The translations under genes and the position numbers were made by a program. The notes under the pieces were generated by a model, which saw nothing but the letters and a program-made list of their open reading frames with translations, searched no databases and was not told the DNA's origin. A stretch of DNA of 64,000 nucleotides from contig DDRH01000004.1 in assembly GCA_002343075.1 (NCBI GenBank), positions 33,392-97,391 of the forward strand, written 5' to 3'. Each line of letters opens with the position of its first letter. The stretch's first letter is position 1. This DNA is from Phycisphaerales bacterium UBA2421. Lineage in GTDB: Bacteria; Planctomycetota; Phycisphaerae; Tepidisphaerales; Tepidisphaeraceae. Positions 18,922 to 26,568 of this stretch are shown here, piece after piece.

Positions 18922-18948
18922 GGAATGGCAAAGTAGGCTTGTCATTCC
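18922..18948. terminator. Hairpin between convergent pilC and minus-strand gene
   Basis: GGAATG ... CATTCC with an inner AAG/CTT pairing. Located in the 87-base gap between convergent genes, so it could end transcription from either side. Confidence 0.35.
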
Positions 18949-18972
18949 GAAGAAGTTTCACGACTGAGACAC

Positions 18973-19419
18973 CTACGCAGCCACGAACGTCGGGTTGCAC
19001 TTTTCCACCAGGCTCCGATAGCGCTGCTCCAACGGGTCGGATGACTTGTCGATATAGAGCGACGACGGCTCTCCGGGGGCATCGCAAGGCTCGGAAAATC
19101 CCACGATTGCCCGCCGGCGCCGCTTCGGGCCTGTGACGCCGATGGTGTAATCAAATCGGAATACATACAGGTAACGACGGTCGCGCCGGCAATAGATTAG
19201 ATCGGTGATGAGCGGATCGGCCGGGGCGACCACGGGGAACCGCCGCGCGACCGTCGCTGCGAGGTCAAACCGATCGTTGGCGGCGAAGTGCATCTCCAGC
19301 GCCGCGGCCATCGCGCGGAGCCGTCTGTGCCGGCGAAAATCGGCCACGGCATACCCGCCGACCGCGAGTCCGGTCAGCAGCAAAACTGTGAAGAGCAGTG
19401 CGACGGGTGAAACTGTCAT
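18973..19419 (-). CDS. Single-pass membrane protein, unknown function
   Basis: 148 residues from the chosen ATG at 19419. An N-terminal membrane helix (about 5-25, ALLFTVLLLTGLAVGGYAV) is followed by a basic stretch (RRHRRLR) and a soluble domain of about 110 residues with alternating beta character (YLYVFRFDYTIGV, RRRRAIVGFSEP). No family recognised. A start six codons earlier (19437) would overlap the upstream gene; at 19419 a GGGGAA site is well placed and the gap to the upstream stop is 4 bases, so the two genes are probably co-transcribed. Confidence 0.65.
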   Translation of the reverse strand: MTVSPVALLFTVLLLTGLAVGGYAVADFRRHRRLRAMAAALEMHFAANDRFDLAATVARRFPVVAPADPLITDLIYCRRDRRYLYVFRFDYTIGVTGPKRRRRAIVGFSEPCDAPGEPSSLYIDKSSDPLEQRYRSLVEKCNPTFVAA

Positions 19420-19423
19420 GCGC

Positions 19424-20638
19424 TCATTCCCCGGCATCGTCCGCTGGGAGGGTTGTCGGGCGGCTCGGTCGCCATTCGATGCTGTATTCCCCGGGGCTGA
19501 TTTTGAGCGAACGGTCGATCCAACCCGTCAGCGCGCGGGCACGCGTGTCGGTGGTGCTTTGGAAGAGGGGTTGATAGTTGGGAATCTTCGGGTGATCAAA
19601 CTCCGCAACCTCCGCGGGCAGGCTGTATTGCACGAGCAGCGACTTGGCCGAGTTGCCACGATCGATCATGCGCAGCTCGGTCGCCCCGCCGAAAATGCCA
19701 CCCGCGGGCACTTGCCTGTCGAGGTGCCTGGTGTAGCTGTTGAGAATATAGAAGTTGGTGTAGGTCGCATCATCGGTGGTTGCCGGACTGATGAGCCTGA
19801 AGCTCGCCATCGCCGAACCGTGGCACCCACTCGTGGCACACCCCGACAAGAGCACCGGCTGCACCATGCGCCTGAACTCGGCCAGCGCCGGCGGGTCGCT
19901 GAGAATCACCACGCCCCGCCGCTGGTCTGCGGTCGAATGGGGGTTGCTCAGAATCTGTCGCGCCTGCTCGACCTGATTCAGTGTGGCAAAAACCTCGTAA
20001 CGCTGCTGAATCATCTCCGCATAGGATCGCGCCGCCTTGCTATCGACGCGCACCCGCACGGGCGGGTCATCCGTGCGCCATTCGATCCTGCGGATCGACT
20101 GAATATCGTCGGTGGAAAGCGTCGTGCCGCGAAGCGGAGCAGCGTTGGCAGGCTCTGCTGACTCACTCGACCCATCCCGCGAGCCTTCGACGGCGGCCCT
20201 GGGCTCAGCGCGCGACTGTGCCTCCAACCGCCTTTGGCTTCGCACCACGGTTTGCAGTTCGACGGCGTCCTGGCTGTTGGGGTCGATGACCAGTGCCGCT
20301 TCAATCGCGTCGCGCGCCGCGACGTATTGCCGCTGGCTCATTGCCCATTTCGCCAGCGCCAGCCGCCCTTCGACATCGTCGGCATGCAATTCAGCCAGTC
20401 GGCGGGCAAATTCGTCATCAAACGTGCCGGTGTAATCCAAAGTCGCCACATCCCCCCGCGGGATGGTGGTGTGAACGCCCTTGATACTCACGATCAAGTC
20501 ATCGCCGCGCTCGGTGACGTCGCCCTCGTAACGCGCGCCGCTGTGGGTGACCACCACGCCCGGCCGTGCGAACAGCAAGCTCGCCAGGCACGCCGTACCC
20601 GCCAGCGCGGCGATGGCAATTCGACGTCGAATATTCAT
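19424..20638 (-). CDS. Exported TPR-like protein with a CxxxxCH haem-like motif
   Basis: 404 residues. N-terminal signal anchor (IAALAGTACLASLLFA, about 8-23), a short beta module (VVTHSGARYEGDVTERGDDLIVSIKG) reminiscent of Sm-like 'export' domains in planctomycetes, then TPR-like helices (about 90-135) and an Ala/Glu/Arg-rich linker. Near residue 270 comes VLLSGCATSGCHG, a cysteine pair with four intervening residues followed by His. Canonical c-type haem sites are CxxCH; CxxxxCH occurs in some planctomycete cytochrome-like proteins but whether haem attaches is not known. The C-terminal region resembles planctomycete cytochrome-associated domains. Followed by a small membrane protein in the same unit. 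Confidence 0.6.
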   Translation of the reverse strand: MNIRRRIAIAALAGTACLASLLFARPGVVVTHSGARYEGDVTERGDDLIVSIKGVHTTIPRGDVATLDYTGTFDDEFARRLAELHADDVEGRLALAKWAMSQRQYVAARDAIEAALVIDPNSQDAVELQTVVRSQRRLEAQSRAEPRAAVEGSRDGSSESAEPANAAPLRGTTLSTDDIQSIRRIEWRTDDPPVRVRVDSKAARSYAEMIQQRYEVFATLNQVEQARQILSNPHSTADQRRGVVILSDPPALAEFRRMVQPVLLSGCATSGCHGSAMASFRLISPATTDDATYTNFYILNSYTRHLDRQVPAGGIFGGATELRMIDRGNSAKSLLVQYSLPAEVAEFDHPKIPNYQPLFQSTTDTRARALTGWIDRSLKISPGEYSIEWRPSRPTTLPADDAGE

Positions 20639-20842
20639 GTGGACTCCTAATTTACCAAAGCACAGTCGTCACCGCACAACCGTCGCTGTCCCCAAAACTG
20701 TATGCCGCGGCGCGAAACCGGACAAGAATCGGGTTTTGCTTCGCCACCGAGGTTGATCTTGGGTGATTCTTCGCGGTGTCGTGCATATTTTTGTTGCCAA
20801 TCGCTGCCGAATCTGGAAAGATTCAGACATCGAAAGGGAGCT

Positions 20843-21823
20843 ATGCGTTTCAAGATAATTACTAACATTTTCATCGGTGGCACCATCGGGGCGTTGCCCA
20901 TCTTGGCGGGCTTTGTGTCGCGGGGCTTCGCGGCGCCTGCATCTTTTCTGCTCGACACGCCCGAGAGCAGGCTCACCATTTCAGGCTCGGTCAACGGCGC
21001 CCCGCTGCAGCAGCAAGGGCCGGGCAGTTTATCGACGACGTACTCGGGAAATTTCCTGATCGACCTCTCTCCGAAGACGGTGCAGTTCATCGCCGGCGGG
21101 GTAGCCGATGCCAACACCAGCGGGAGTTGGGACCCGCTACCCAACGCCACCGCGGGCACATCCCCCGCGGATTACGGCGCACAGGCTAACTTCGGCATTC
21201 TCGGCACCGCGCGATTTGCCGTACGAAACTTAATCGCCGACGGGTTCAGCGACTCGATTCCCCTTTCCAGCGGGCTTACGTTTGATGCCAGCCTGGCAAC
21301 TGTGTCGCTCGTCAACGGCGAAGTGGCCTACCGCTCAATTCTCGCGAGTGGTACCAGCACGCTCATCGGCACGGGCAGCGGCGTGGCATCGGGCAACCTC
21401 GGCACGCTCACCATCGCGCGCAGCGTACCCGCGGCCACGGCAACGGCAACGATTCAAATTCCCATTGCGGCGACGGTGATCGACGACATCGACCCCATCG
21501 GCACCGCTACCATCAACTTCGTCGGAAGCTTCCGCGGGACGGTCACCAGCATTGTGGGCGACACGAACTTCGATAAATCAGTCAACCTTGACGACTTCAC
21601 GGCGCTGGCGTCATCGTTCGGCAACGACGGCAGTTGGCTCGCGGGCGATTTCACCGGCGACGGCACGGTAAACCTAGACGATTTTACGGGCCTGGCGGCC
21701 AACTTCGGCCAGACCGCCCCCGCCGAACGAAGCAGCGTGCCCGAACCCGCGGCCGCGGCGATCATCCTCGCGCTGGCCGGGCTACAGCACCGGCGCCCGC
21801 GCAAAGGCGCCCCGGTCGGGTAG
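20843..21823 (+). CDS. Exported protein with dockerin-type repeat and PEP-CTERM-like tail
   Basis: 326 residues from the ATG at 20843, preceded by AAAGGGAG; the frame stays open upstream to 20702 but that part has no signal sequence. Signal peptide at 1-30 (IFIGGTIGALPILAGFVSRGFAA), then a beta-rich body of about 200 residues with no recognised family. Two EF-hand-like dockerin segments follow near residues 240-285: GDTNFDKSVNLDDF and GDFTGDGTVNLDDF, each with the Asp/Asn ligand spacing of calcium-binding dockerin I. The tail VPEPAAAAIILALAGL followed by basic residues matches a PEP-CTERM sorting signal. Probably displayed on the surface. The 204-base gap upstream shows no other gene. Confidence 0.75.
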   Translation: MRFKIITNIFIGGTIGALPILAGFVSRGFAAPASFLLDTPESRLTISGSVNGAPLQQQGPGSLSTTYSGNFLIDLSPKTVQFIAGGVADANTSGSWDPLPNATAGTSPADYGAQANFGILGTARFAVRNLIADGFSDSIPLSSGLTFDASLATVSLVNGEVAYRSILASGTSTLIGTGSGVASGNLGTLTIARSVPAATATATIQIPIAATVIDDIDPIGTATINFVGSFRGTVTSIVGDTNFDKSVNLDDFTALASSFGNDGSWLAGDFTGDGTVNLDDFTGLAANFGQTAPAERSSVPEPAAAAIILALAGLQHRRPRKGAPVG

Positions 21824-21924
21824 CCGCGCACAGATTCACGCAAGGCCTCGCAAATCTGCATCCCGAACCGCGTTGCCGTGTGGCCTGATTGGGACAATTT
21901 CTGCCCTCGATACCAAACTTTGGC

Positions 21925-21953
21925 TTGACATTCGCGGCGCGTTAGGGTAATGT
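21925..21953 (+). promoter_or_regulatory. Sigma70-type promoter of lexA
   Basis: TTGACA (21925-21930), 17-base spacer, TAATGT (21948-21953). It lies 78 bases before the lexA start. No recognised LexA operator was identified, but such boxes differ between phyla. Confidence 0.55.
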
Positions 21954-22030
21954 ACTCTAAAACACGGGCCAAACCACGCACTCAGCGTTGGTGGAAGTCT
22001 CGGTGGAAGTGCTCATAGCCGGAGAACATT

Positions 22031-22642
22031 ATGAACCTCACCCCCCGCCAGCTTGATGTGATCGTCGCCATTCGCAACTTCCGTCATCTCAACGGCTATT
22101 CCCCCACCATGCAGGAATTGGCCGACCAACTCGGCACGAGCAAAGTGACTATTTTCGAGCATGTCGGTGCGTTGGAGAAGAAGCGCGCCCTCCGCCGGGA
22201 TAAGCACAAGGCGCGGTCGCTTGAGATCGTGGCCGATGTCCTCCCCGATGAAGAGCGGCCGACCAAGTTGCCCCTGCTGGGCAACATCGCCGCGGGCTCA
22301 CCCATTCTTGCAATTGAGAATCGGGAAGAGGTGGATCTTGAGACGCTTTTTCATAGCAAAAACGGCGTTTACGTCCTGCGCGTCCGCGGCGACAGCATGA
22401 TTGAAGACCACCTCTGCGACGGCGACTATGTTGTCATCGAACGCCGTGAAAGCGCCAGAAATGGCGAACAGGTCGTCGCCCTGCTCGACTCCGGTGAAGC
22501 AACGCTCAAGCGCTTCTACAAAGAGAGCGGCAACCGCGTCCGCCTGCAGCCGGCCAATTCGACGATGGAGCCGCGCGTTGTTCACGCCGACCAGGTAAAA
22601 GTGCAGGGTGTCGTCATCGGAGTGTTGCGGTCGTACAACTGA
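22031..22642 (+). CDS. lexA: SOS repressor LexA
   Basis: 203 residues. Winged-helix DNA-binding domain at 1-65 (LTPRQLDVIVAIRNF, SPTMQELADQLG) and S24 peptidase domain at 80-203. The autocleavage bond is Ala88-Gly89 (NIAAGSP), the nucleophile is Ser122 in GDSM and the general base is Lys160 in ATLKRF; all are in the expected order. RecA-stimulated self-cleavage derepresses DNA-repair genes. GGAGAA stands 4-5 bases before the ATG, and a consensus promoter lies upstream. Tandem repeats that can fold follow the gene. mutS is in the same window but far away. Confidence 0.95.
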   Translation: MNLTPRQLDVIVAIRNFRHLNGYSPTMQELADQLGTSKVTIFEHVGALEKKRALRRDKHKARSLEIVADVLPDEERPTKLPLLGNIAAGSPILAIENREEVDLETLFHSKNGVYVLRVRGDSMIEDHLCDGDYVVIERRESARNGEQVVALLDSGEATLKRFYKESGNRVRLQPANSTMEPRVVHADQVKVQGVVIGVLRSYN

Positions 22643-22646
22643 TTCA

Positions 22647-22691
22647 CGTTTGATTGATTCTCGTTCAATTGATTTTCGTTCAATCAAAGCT
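22647..22691. repeat. Three tandem 15-bp units after lexA
   Basis: Three units of 15 bases beginning CGTTTGATT, CGTTCAATT and CGTTCAATC. The outer parts form a 9-bp inverted repeat, TTTGATTGA (22649-22657) with TCAATCAAA (22680-22688), so the block may also act as the lexA terminator. Confidence 0.55.
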
Positions 22692-22736
22692 TCGTGTGAT
22701 TCGGTTGGAGAAAACAGGAAGAAGAGCAGGAAGGTT

Positions 22737-23050
22737 AACCACCAAGGCACGAAGCACACGAAGTTGTTCAAAGACCGGTGGATTGTGTGGCTAGCTCTTT
22801 ACTTTGTCCCGCGGCAAAGGCGGAGCGTGGCAGGATTTTTGAGTCTGTTTGATGGCGTGGTTTTTGCATGCCATCCCGATCACTCTCATTTTTGGCGCCT
22901 TTGAGCCGTGGTGGTTTATCTGCAAGCGGCGAATGAACGCTGCATAACGGGATCTGATAGCGCGCCTTCCCACCAAGACCTTGGTTTTTGTCGAGTTGCC
23001 CTGCCGTCGGGTTGCAATCTGCCTCTTCGTTTCTGTGCCCCTTCGTGTTC
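22737..23050. repeat. Short-word inverted-arm element before the esterase gene
   Basis: Left arm (22737-22763) reiterates ACCAAGGCACGAAG and CACACGAAG; right arm (23025-23050) has CTTCGTTTCTGTGCC and CCTTCGTGTTC in the opposite sense. The arms pair only with small gaps. The inside (about 260 bases) shows no gene. This word type is a common intergenic repeat in environmental genomes. It ends 16 bases before the esterase start. Confidence 0.5.
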
Positions 23051-23065
23051 TAATCCGCGGCACAT

Positions 23066-23818
23066 ATGGCGATTCTAGAAATTCGGTTTCCCAGCCAGAT
23101 TCTTGGCCGTGAAGTGGCGATGAATGCGATCGTCCCCGACAGCGGGAACGGGCCGTTTGCAACCTACTATCTGCTCCACGGAATGTATGACGACTACACC
23201 GGCTGGCTCCGGCGGTCGAAGATCGAGCTTTATGTACAGGGACTGCCGCTCATCGTCGTCATGCCCGATGGCCAACGAAGCATGTATACCAATGCCAACG
23301 AGGGATGGCGCTTCGCCGACCATATCATCGAAGAAGTCGTCGGCCAGACCGAGCGCCTGCTTCCAGCCAAGAAGACCCGCGGCGGGCGCGCTATTGGGGG
23401 ACTCTCAATGGGCGGATATGGTGCCATGCGCCTGGCCCTCGGGTTTCCCGAGATGTTTGTCAGCGTTAACAGCCACTCCGGGGCGCTGATGCGCGGCACC
23501 AACGGCTGGCACACCAGGGACTACGCAGAAGAAATGAGCCGCATCTTCGGAAAACGGCCGTCCGGCAGCGATCATGACCTGGTGGCGCTCGTCGACCGCT
23601 GCCGCAAGTCGGGCAAAGGGCCTAAAATGCTGATCGACTGCGGCACGGAGGATTTTCTGCTCGAAGACAACCGCGAGTTTCACCGCGGGCTGGAGCACTG
23701 GGGCATTCCGCACGAATATCGCGAACACCCCGGCACCCACGACTGGTACTACTGGGACACCCACCTGCCCGAGGCGATCCAGTTTCATGCAGCAGCCCTT
23801 CGCCTGCGACGAAAATGA
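23066..23818 (+). CDS. Esterase of the putative esterase (esterase D/FrmB-like) family
   Basis: 250 residues, alpha/beta hydrolase fold, cytoplasmic (no signal peptide). Opens with the oxyanion segment YYLLHGMYDDYTGWLRR, then VVMPDG, and the nucleophile elbow GLSMGGYGA. The acid is probably in IDCGTEDFLLEDN and the catalytic histidine in EHPGTHDWYYWD, exactly the family pattern (tributyrin esterase, S-formylglutathione hydrolase, mycolyltransferase-like). Substrate cannot be told. A repeat element ends just before the start and no clear Shine-Dalgarno site is seen. Confidence 0.85.
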   Translation: MAILEIRFPSQILGREVAMNAIVPDSGNGPFATYYLLHGMYDDYTGWLRRSKIELYVQGLPLIVVMPDGQRSMYTNANEGWRFADHIIEEVVGQTERLLPAKKTRGGRAIGGLSMGGYGAMRLALGFPEMFVSVNSHSGALMRGTNGWHTRDYAEEMSRIFGKRPSGSDHDLVALVDRCRKSGKGPKMLIDCGTEDFLLEDNREFHRGLEHWGIPHEYREHPGTHDWYYWDTHLPEAIQFHAAALRLRRK

Positions 23819-23964
23819 GCCGCCCTTCCCCCGCACCGCGCCAACTCCGCCGAGCGAGTTTCGTCGCGCACCCGAAGTCGCGAGCATCTCCTCGCGCGAA
23901 ACCCAATGCCCCATCGCCCACCGGGACCGCCGCGAGAACGCCCGCGGGCCCGTGGCCCCTCCCC

Positions 23965-24009
23965 CGCTGCGAAGCAGCGCCAGAGGTAAGCCTGGGGCGC
24001 AGCCCCAGG
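23965..24009 (+). repeat. REP-like double palindrome, left copy
   Basis: CGCTGC-GAA-GCAGCG (23965-23979), an 11-base linker (CCAGAGGTAAG), then CCTGGGGC-GCA-GCCCCAGG (23991-24009). The same unit recurs in opposite orientation at 24631 and 24732, on the other side of the RAYT pseudogene. Confidence 0.75.
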
Positions 24010-24096
24010 TAGGTAAGCCCCACGCCCCGCCGCGGAAACGCCATCTCGGCGGCGCTAAAGCCCCAATGGGGCGAAAGAAGTCTGCAACGACGCGGC

Positions 24097-24549
24097 TCAA
24101 TCCCAGACATATTGCGCGTCGTACACCACTCGATGCCGCGTCAAAAACGCGACGAACTCTTCTTGAAACGAGAGCTTTGCGTGATGCTGCCGCTGAAGAT
24201 CGATGTAACTCCGGACACTGTCCATGCTCGACTCGCTTACGCTAAAGGCGCCGTATCCGCGTTGCCACCCGAACTCTCTATGTTGCGAGCCCAGCCCATG
24301 CACCTATTTAGATGAATTGGACTTCACGCGCCCGATCAGATCCGAGACGCTGATTTTCGGCGCGACAGAGATGAGCAGATGTACATGGTCGTCCATGCCG
24401 TTGATGGTGTGCGCGATGCAGCCAAGTTCGCGCGCAATGCCTCCCATGTAAGCATGCAGCCGCGGGGCAAGGTCTGCGCTGATCGTCGGCTGACGGAGTT
24501 TGGTCGAGAAAATGACGTGCAAGTGGATGGCAGCGAGCGACTGCGGCAT
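24097..24549 (-). pseudogene. REP-associated tyrosine transposase (RAYT, IS200/IS605 Y1 family), interrupted by an amber stop
   Basis: The Y1 transposase fold reads from the ATG at 24549: LAAIHLHVIFSTK, a middle with GCIAHTINGMDDHVHLLIS (catalytic HxH), GRVKSNSSK, then a TAG (24304-24306), then in the same frame VHGLGSQHREFGWQRGYGAFSVSESS, and the Tyr-bearing helix SVRSYIDLQRQHH ending at 24097. Related proteins have Trp at the interrupted position (SSKWIH-like), so a TGG to TAG change explains it; about 150 codons in all. The catalytic HxH and Tyr are both otherwise preserved, suggesting a recent lesion. REP-type palindromes flank it on both sides, as for RAYTs that maintain REP elements. 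Confidence 0.85.
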
Positions 24550-24630
24550 GGGGTGGCATTATGTCGATCTCGGGATTCTTTCGCACCTTTGGTGCTGAAT
24601 GACGCATAGCGGGGGAATGCTCAAAGGAGT

Positions 24631-24675
24631 CCTGGGGCTGCGCCCCAGGCTTACCTCTTGCGCTGCTTCGCAGCG
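24631..24675 (-). repeat. REP-like double palindrome, right copy 1
   Basis: CCTGGGGC-TGC-GCCCCAGG (24631-24649), linker CTTACCTCTTG, CGCTGC-TTC-GCAGCG (24661-24675). It is the reverse complement of the copy at 23965 with a single difference in the linker. Confidence 0.75.
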
Positions 24676-24731
24676 GGGAGCGCCGCAATTCCATTGCCTG
24701 GCGCTGCTTAGCGGCGGGAAGGGGCCTTAGT

Positions 24732-24773
24732 CCTGGGGCTGCGCCCCAGGCTTACCTCTTTCGCTGCTTCGCA
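24732..24773 (-). repeat. REP-like double palindrome, right copy 2 (second palindrome truncated)
   Basis: First palindrome is perfect (24732-24750), linker CTTACCTCTTT, then CGCTGCTTCGCA without the final GCG. Confidence 0.7.
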
Positions 24774-24864
24774 CTGAAAAACGCCTCGGCCATTGCCGCG
24801 GCCGCTGATTCGAGACGGGCATCATCGCAGCCGCGCGGCGGGTTGGCGGTTTCTCTATGCCCCA

Positions 24865-24887
24865 GCAGCCACGCGGGGCGTGGCTGC
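24865..24887 (-). terminator. Hairpin after the PilZ gene
   Basis: GCAGCCACGC, loop GGG, GCGTGGCTGC: a perfect 10-bp stem, 45 bases downstream of the PilZ gene's stop on the minus strand. No T-run, so it could also be a dispersed palindrome. Confidence 0.4.
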
Positions 24888-24931
24888 ACGGGGCGGGTTG
24901 ATTGTGCGGTCGAAAAGCGTCCTACCAGACC

Positions 24932-25384
24932 TCACGCAGCCAGCGGCTGCGTCGAGAGATACAGGCCCAGCATGCCGCGATCCATTTCCTGCATGTCTTC
25001 AAGGGGGCCGGCAATGTCAAAGTTGCCGTCTTCGTTCTTCAGCACGCGGCGCACGGTCATCCAGCCGACCCACTCGTGGCGGCCTTGGATGGACGGGCCG
25101 TCGCTGGCCACGAATGGCGTGATGCCGGCATAGCTGGGCAGTTCGAGGCGCACGCGGATTTGCGTGTCGGCCTTCACGTTTTTCTCCGGGGTGCGGATTC
25201 GCACACCGCCTGCAGAGATATCGACCAGGTGCCCGAAGATCTTTCCCCCGCGGCGCTCGCCATCGAAGCGTTCGACCGAGACGCCCCGGTGGTCAAACTC
25301 ATGCCGGCGAAACCTTCTTCGCTCCGGGCCGATCTTCATGGTGCAGACTTTCGATTCGCCGCGACGTTCGTACTTGGTTGCCAT
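24932..25384 (-). CDS. PilZ-domain protein
   Basis: 150 residues. The PilZ domain spans about residues 20-120. The c-di-GMP signature RxxxR is represented by RRRFRRHEF and the second half, DxSxxG, by LVDISAGGVRIRT, both intact, so ligand binding is plausible. The Cys/Lys-rich N-terminus (MATKYERRGESKVCTMKI) has no recognised role. The start at 25384 has AGGAGC about 9 bases upstream; the frame is open to 25426 but without a site. Single-domain PilZ proteins in planctomycetes may couple c-di-GMP to pili or flagella, and the pilus motor genes are 6 kb away, yet no operon link exists. Confidence 0.85.
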   Translation of the reverse strand: MATKYERRGESKVCTMKIGPERRRFRRHEFDHRGVSVERFDGERRGGKIFGHLVDISAGGVRIRTPEKNVKADTQIRVRLELPSYAGITPFVASDGPSIQGRHEWVGWMTVRRVLKNEDGNFDIAGPLEDMQEMDRGMLGLYLSTQPLAA

Positions 25385-25499
25385 GGACGTGCTCCTGTAT
25401 CCCCCTTCTGAAACAGGAATCGGCAAATCCCTGATATGACTTGTGTTAAAATGGGTAATCTCGAAGGCCTGGGAATGTTTCAGTTTATCAGACGTCCCG

Positions 25500-25775
25500 A
25501 TGAGCTGGGATTGCGATTCGCTGGCTTTTGGCGGAGAAAACCCAGGCCGGGTGGCCGTTCTTCAGCGGCGGGGCACATCCCGAGCCGCTCGTCACTGGAT
25601 GCCCCCCCGAGCCGCGAGGATCGTTGCCGAGTGCGTCCGGCATCCTCTAACCCACCCTTTCCTCGAGTCTCTCGCACAAGCCTCACCCGGCGCCGGGCTG
25701 CCGGGAGACGGCCGGGCCGATCGCAAGCCTTCCGCAGACGACTTCAGTGCCCGCGCCGAAGCAACCGTCGGTTGA
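25500..25775 (+). CDS. Possible small protein, unknown
   Basis: 91 codons from ATG at 25500 (MSWDCDSLAFGGENPGRV). No Shine-Dalgarno site is convincing and third-position G/C bias is weaker than in the neighbours. An overlapping frame (25436-25810) is also open. It may be a real small protein or just an open stretch in a GC-rich gap. No homology is recognisable by eye. Confidence 0.25.
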   Translation: MSWDCDSLAFGGENPGRVAVLQRRGTSRAARHWMPPRAARIVAECVRHPLTHPFLESLAQASPGAGLPGDGRADRKPSADDFSARAEATVG

Positions 25776-25821
25776 CGGCATTCAATAAGCGCATGAATTA
25801 TCTCGTCTAACGATCATCCGT

Positions 25822-25850
25822 TTGACAACCGCTGTTGTAACAAGTATTTT
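25822..25850 (+). promoter_or_regulatory. Promoter with internal palindrome before the MarR-like gene
   Basis: TTGACA (25822-25827), 17-base spacer, TATTTT (25845-25850). ACAAC (25825-25829), CGCT, GTTGT (25834-25838) forms a palindrome overlapping the -35 and spacer, the usual place of an autoregulatory MarR operator. The -10 ends only 11 bases before the ATG, so the mRNA would have almost no leader. Confidence 0.5.
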
Positions 25851-25861
25851 CCGCCGCACTT

Positions 25862-26332
25862 ATGGGTAAACTCAAGGACGAGACCAAGCCAGACCGCGCC
25901 GCCGCCGTCATGTCGCTGGAGCGGACGGTGTTCCTCAGCCTGCAGAAGACTGCAGACATCCTCATGCGCGATCTGGAAGATCTGCTCAAACCCCATTTTC
26001 TTTCGCCCACCCAGTATCATGTGCTGCGAATTCTGCGCAGCAGCAAAACTGCCGGGCTTGCCTGCCACGAAATCACCGAGCGCATGAGCACGCACGACCC
26101 CGACATGACCCGCCTGCTCGACCGCCTGGAAACCCGCAAGCTCCTGGCTCGCACGCGACAGAAGGAAGATCGCAGGGTCATCCGCGTGCGCATCACCGCG
26201 GAGGGCCTTGGGTTGCTTCGGACGCTCGACGAGCCTGTGAAAGCAACGCACCGCCGACAACTCGGCCATCTGGGCGACAGGCGCGTCCGGGCACTGCAGC
26301 AACTGCTCGAAAAGGCCATCGAGAGCCGCTGA
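25862..26332 (+). CDS. MarR-family transcriptional regulator
   Basis: 156 residues. Winged helix at about 45-125: SPTQYHVLRILRSS, LACHEITERMSTHDPDMTRLLDRLETRKLLARTRQKEDRRVIRVRIT, in which the recognition helix and the DRR of the wing are typical. MarR dimers usually repress their own gene and a neighbour and respond to phenolic or oxidant ligands. A palindrome within its own promoter supports autoregulation. The next gene in the same direction encodes a pirin, so a shared stress response is an inference. The ATG is so close to the -10 that translation may be leaderless; a later Met (codon 17) is the alternative. Confidence 0.88.
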   Translation: MGKLKDETKPDRAAAVMSLERTVFLSLQKTADILMRDLEDLLKPHFLSPTQYHVLRILRSSKTAGLACHEITERMSTHDPDMTRLLDRLETRKLLARTRQKEDRRVIRVRITAEGLGLLRTLDEPVKATHRRQLGHLGDRRVRALQQLLEKAIESR

Positions 26333-26568
26333 TTGCTCCAGTGAGCCGGCATTGCTGCTGCGCAGATTTCGCCTTTAGCTTAATTGATCCCCCTATCTCC
26401 GCACCCAAGAGACTCCCTGCGCGAACTTCTCCGACACCGTGTGCGTATGATTGACGGCAGATATTTGCGTATGCAACTATCGTTAAGACAGTTGTTTTCG
26501 CCCGGACGTTTCCGAGCGGCACACAGGAGCAGCGCAAGTGCAGGCCTGAAAGACATTTGGAGCATTTT

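Larger units (their letters stand above)
24550..24931. other. Intergenic region carrying REP copies and a hairpin
   Basis: 382 bases with no supported gene. It contains two REP-like double palindromes (24631-24675, 24732-24773), a decayed palindrome fragment around 24705 (CGCTGCTTAGCGGCG) and the hairpin at 24865-24887. Confidence 0.6.
25385..25861. other. Divergent intergenic region between PilZ and marR-like genes
   Basis: 477 bases. The right end carries the marR-like promoter/operator (25822-25850). The middle holds one weak open frame (25500-25775) described separately. Nothing else is evident. Confidence 0.5.

Noticed and set aside
24308..24694. 128-codon minus-strand frame over the RAYT region
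   Set aside because: Different phase from the transposase; its translation is Arg/Ala-rich and covers a REP palindrome.
23965..24773. CRISPR array suspected from repeated palindromes
   Set aside because: Only three copies in mixed orientation around a transposase, with no regular spacers.
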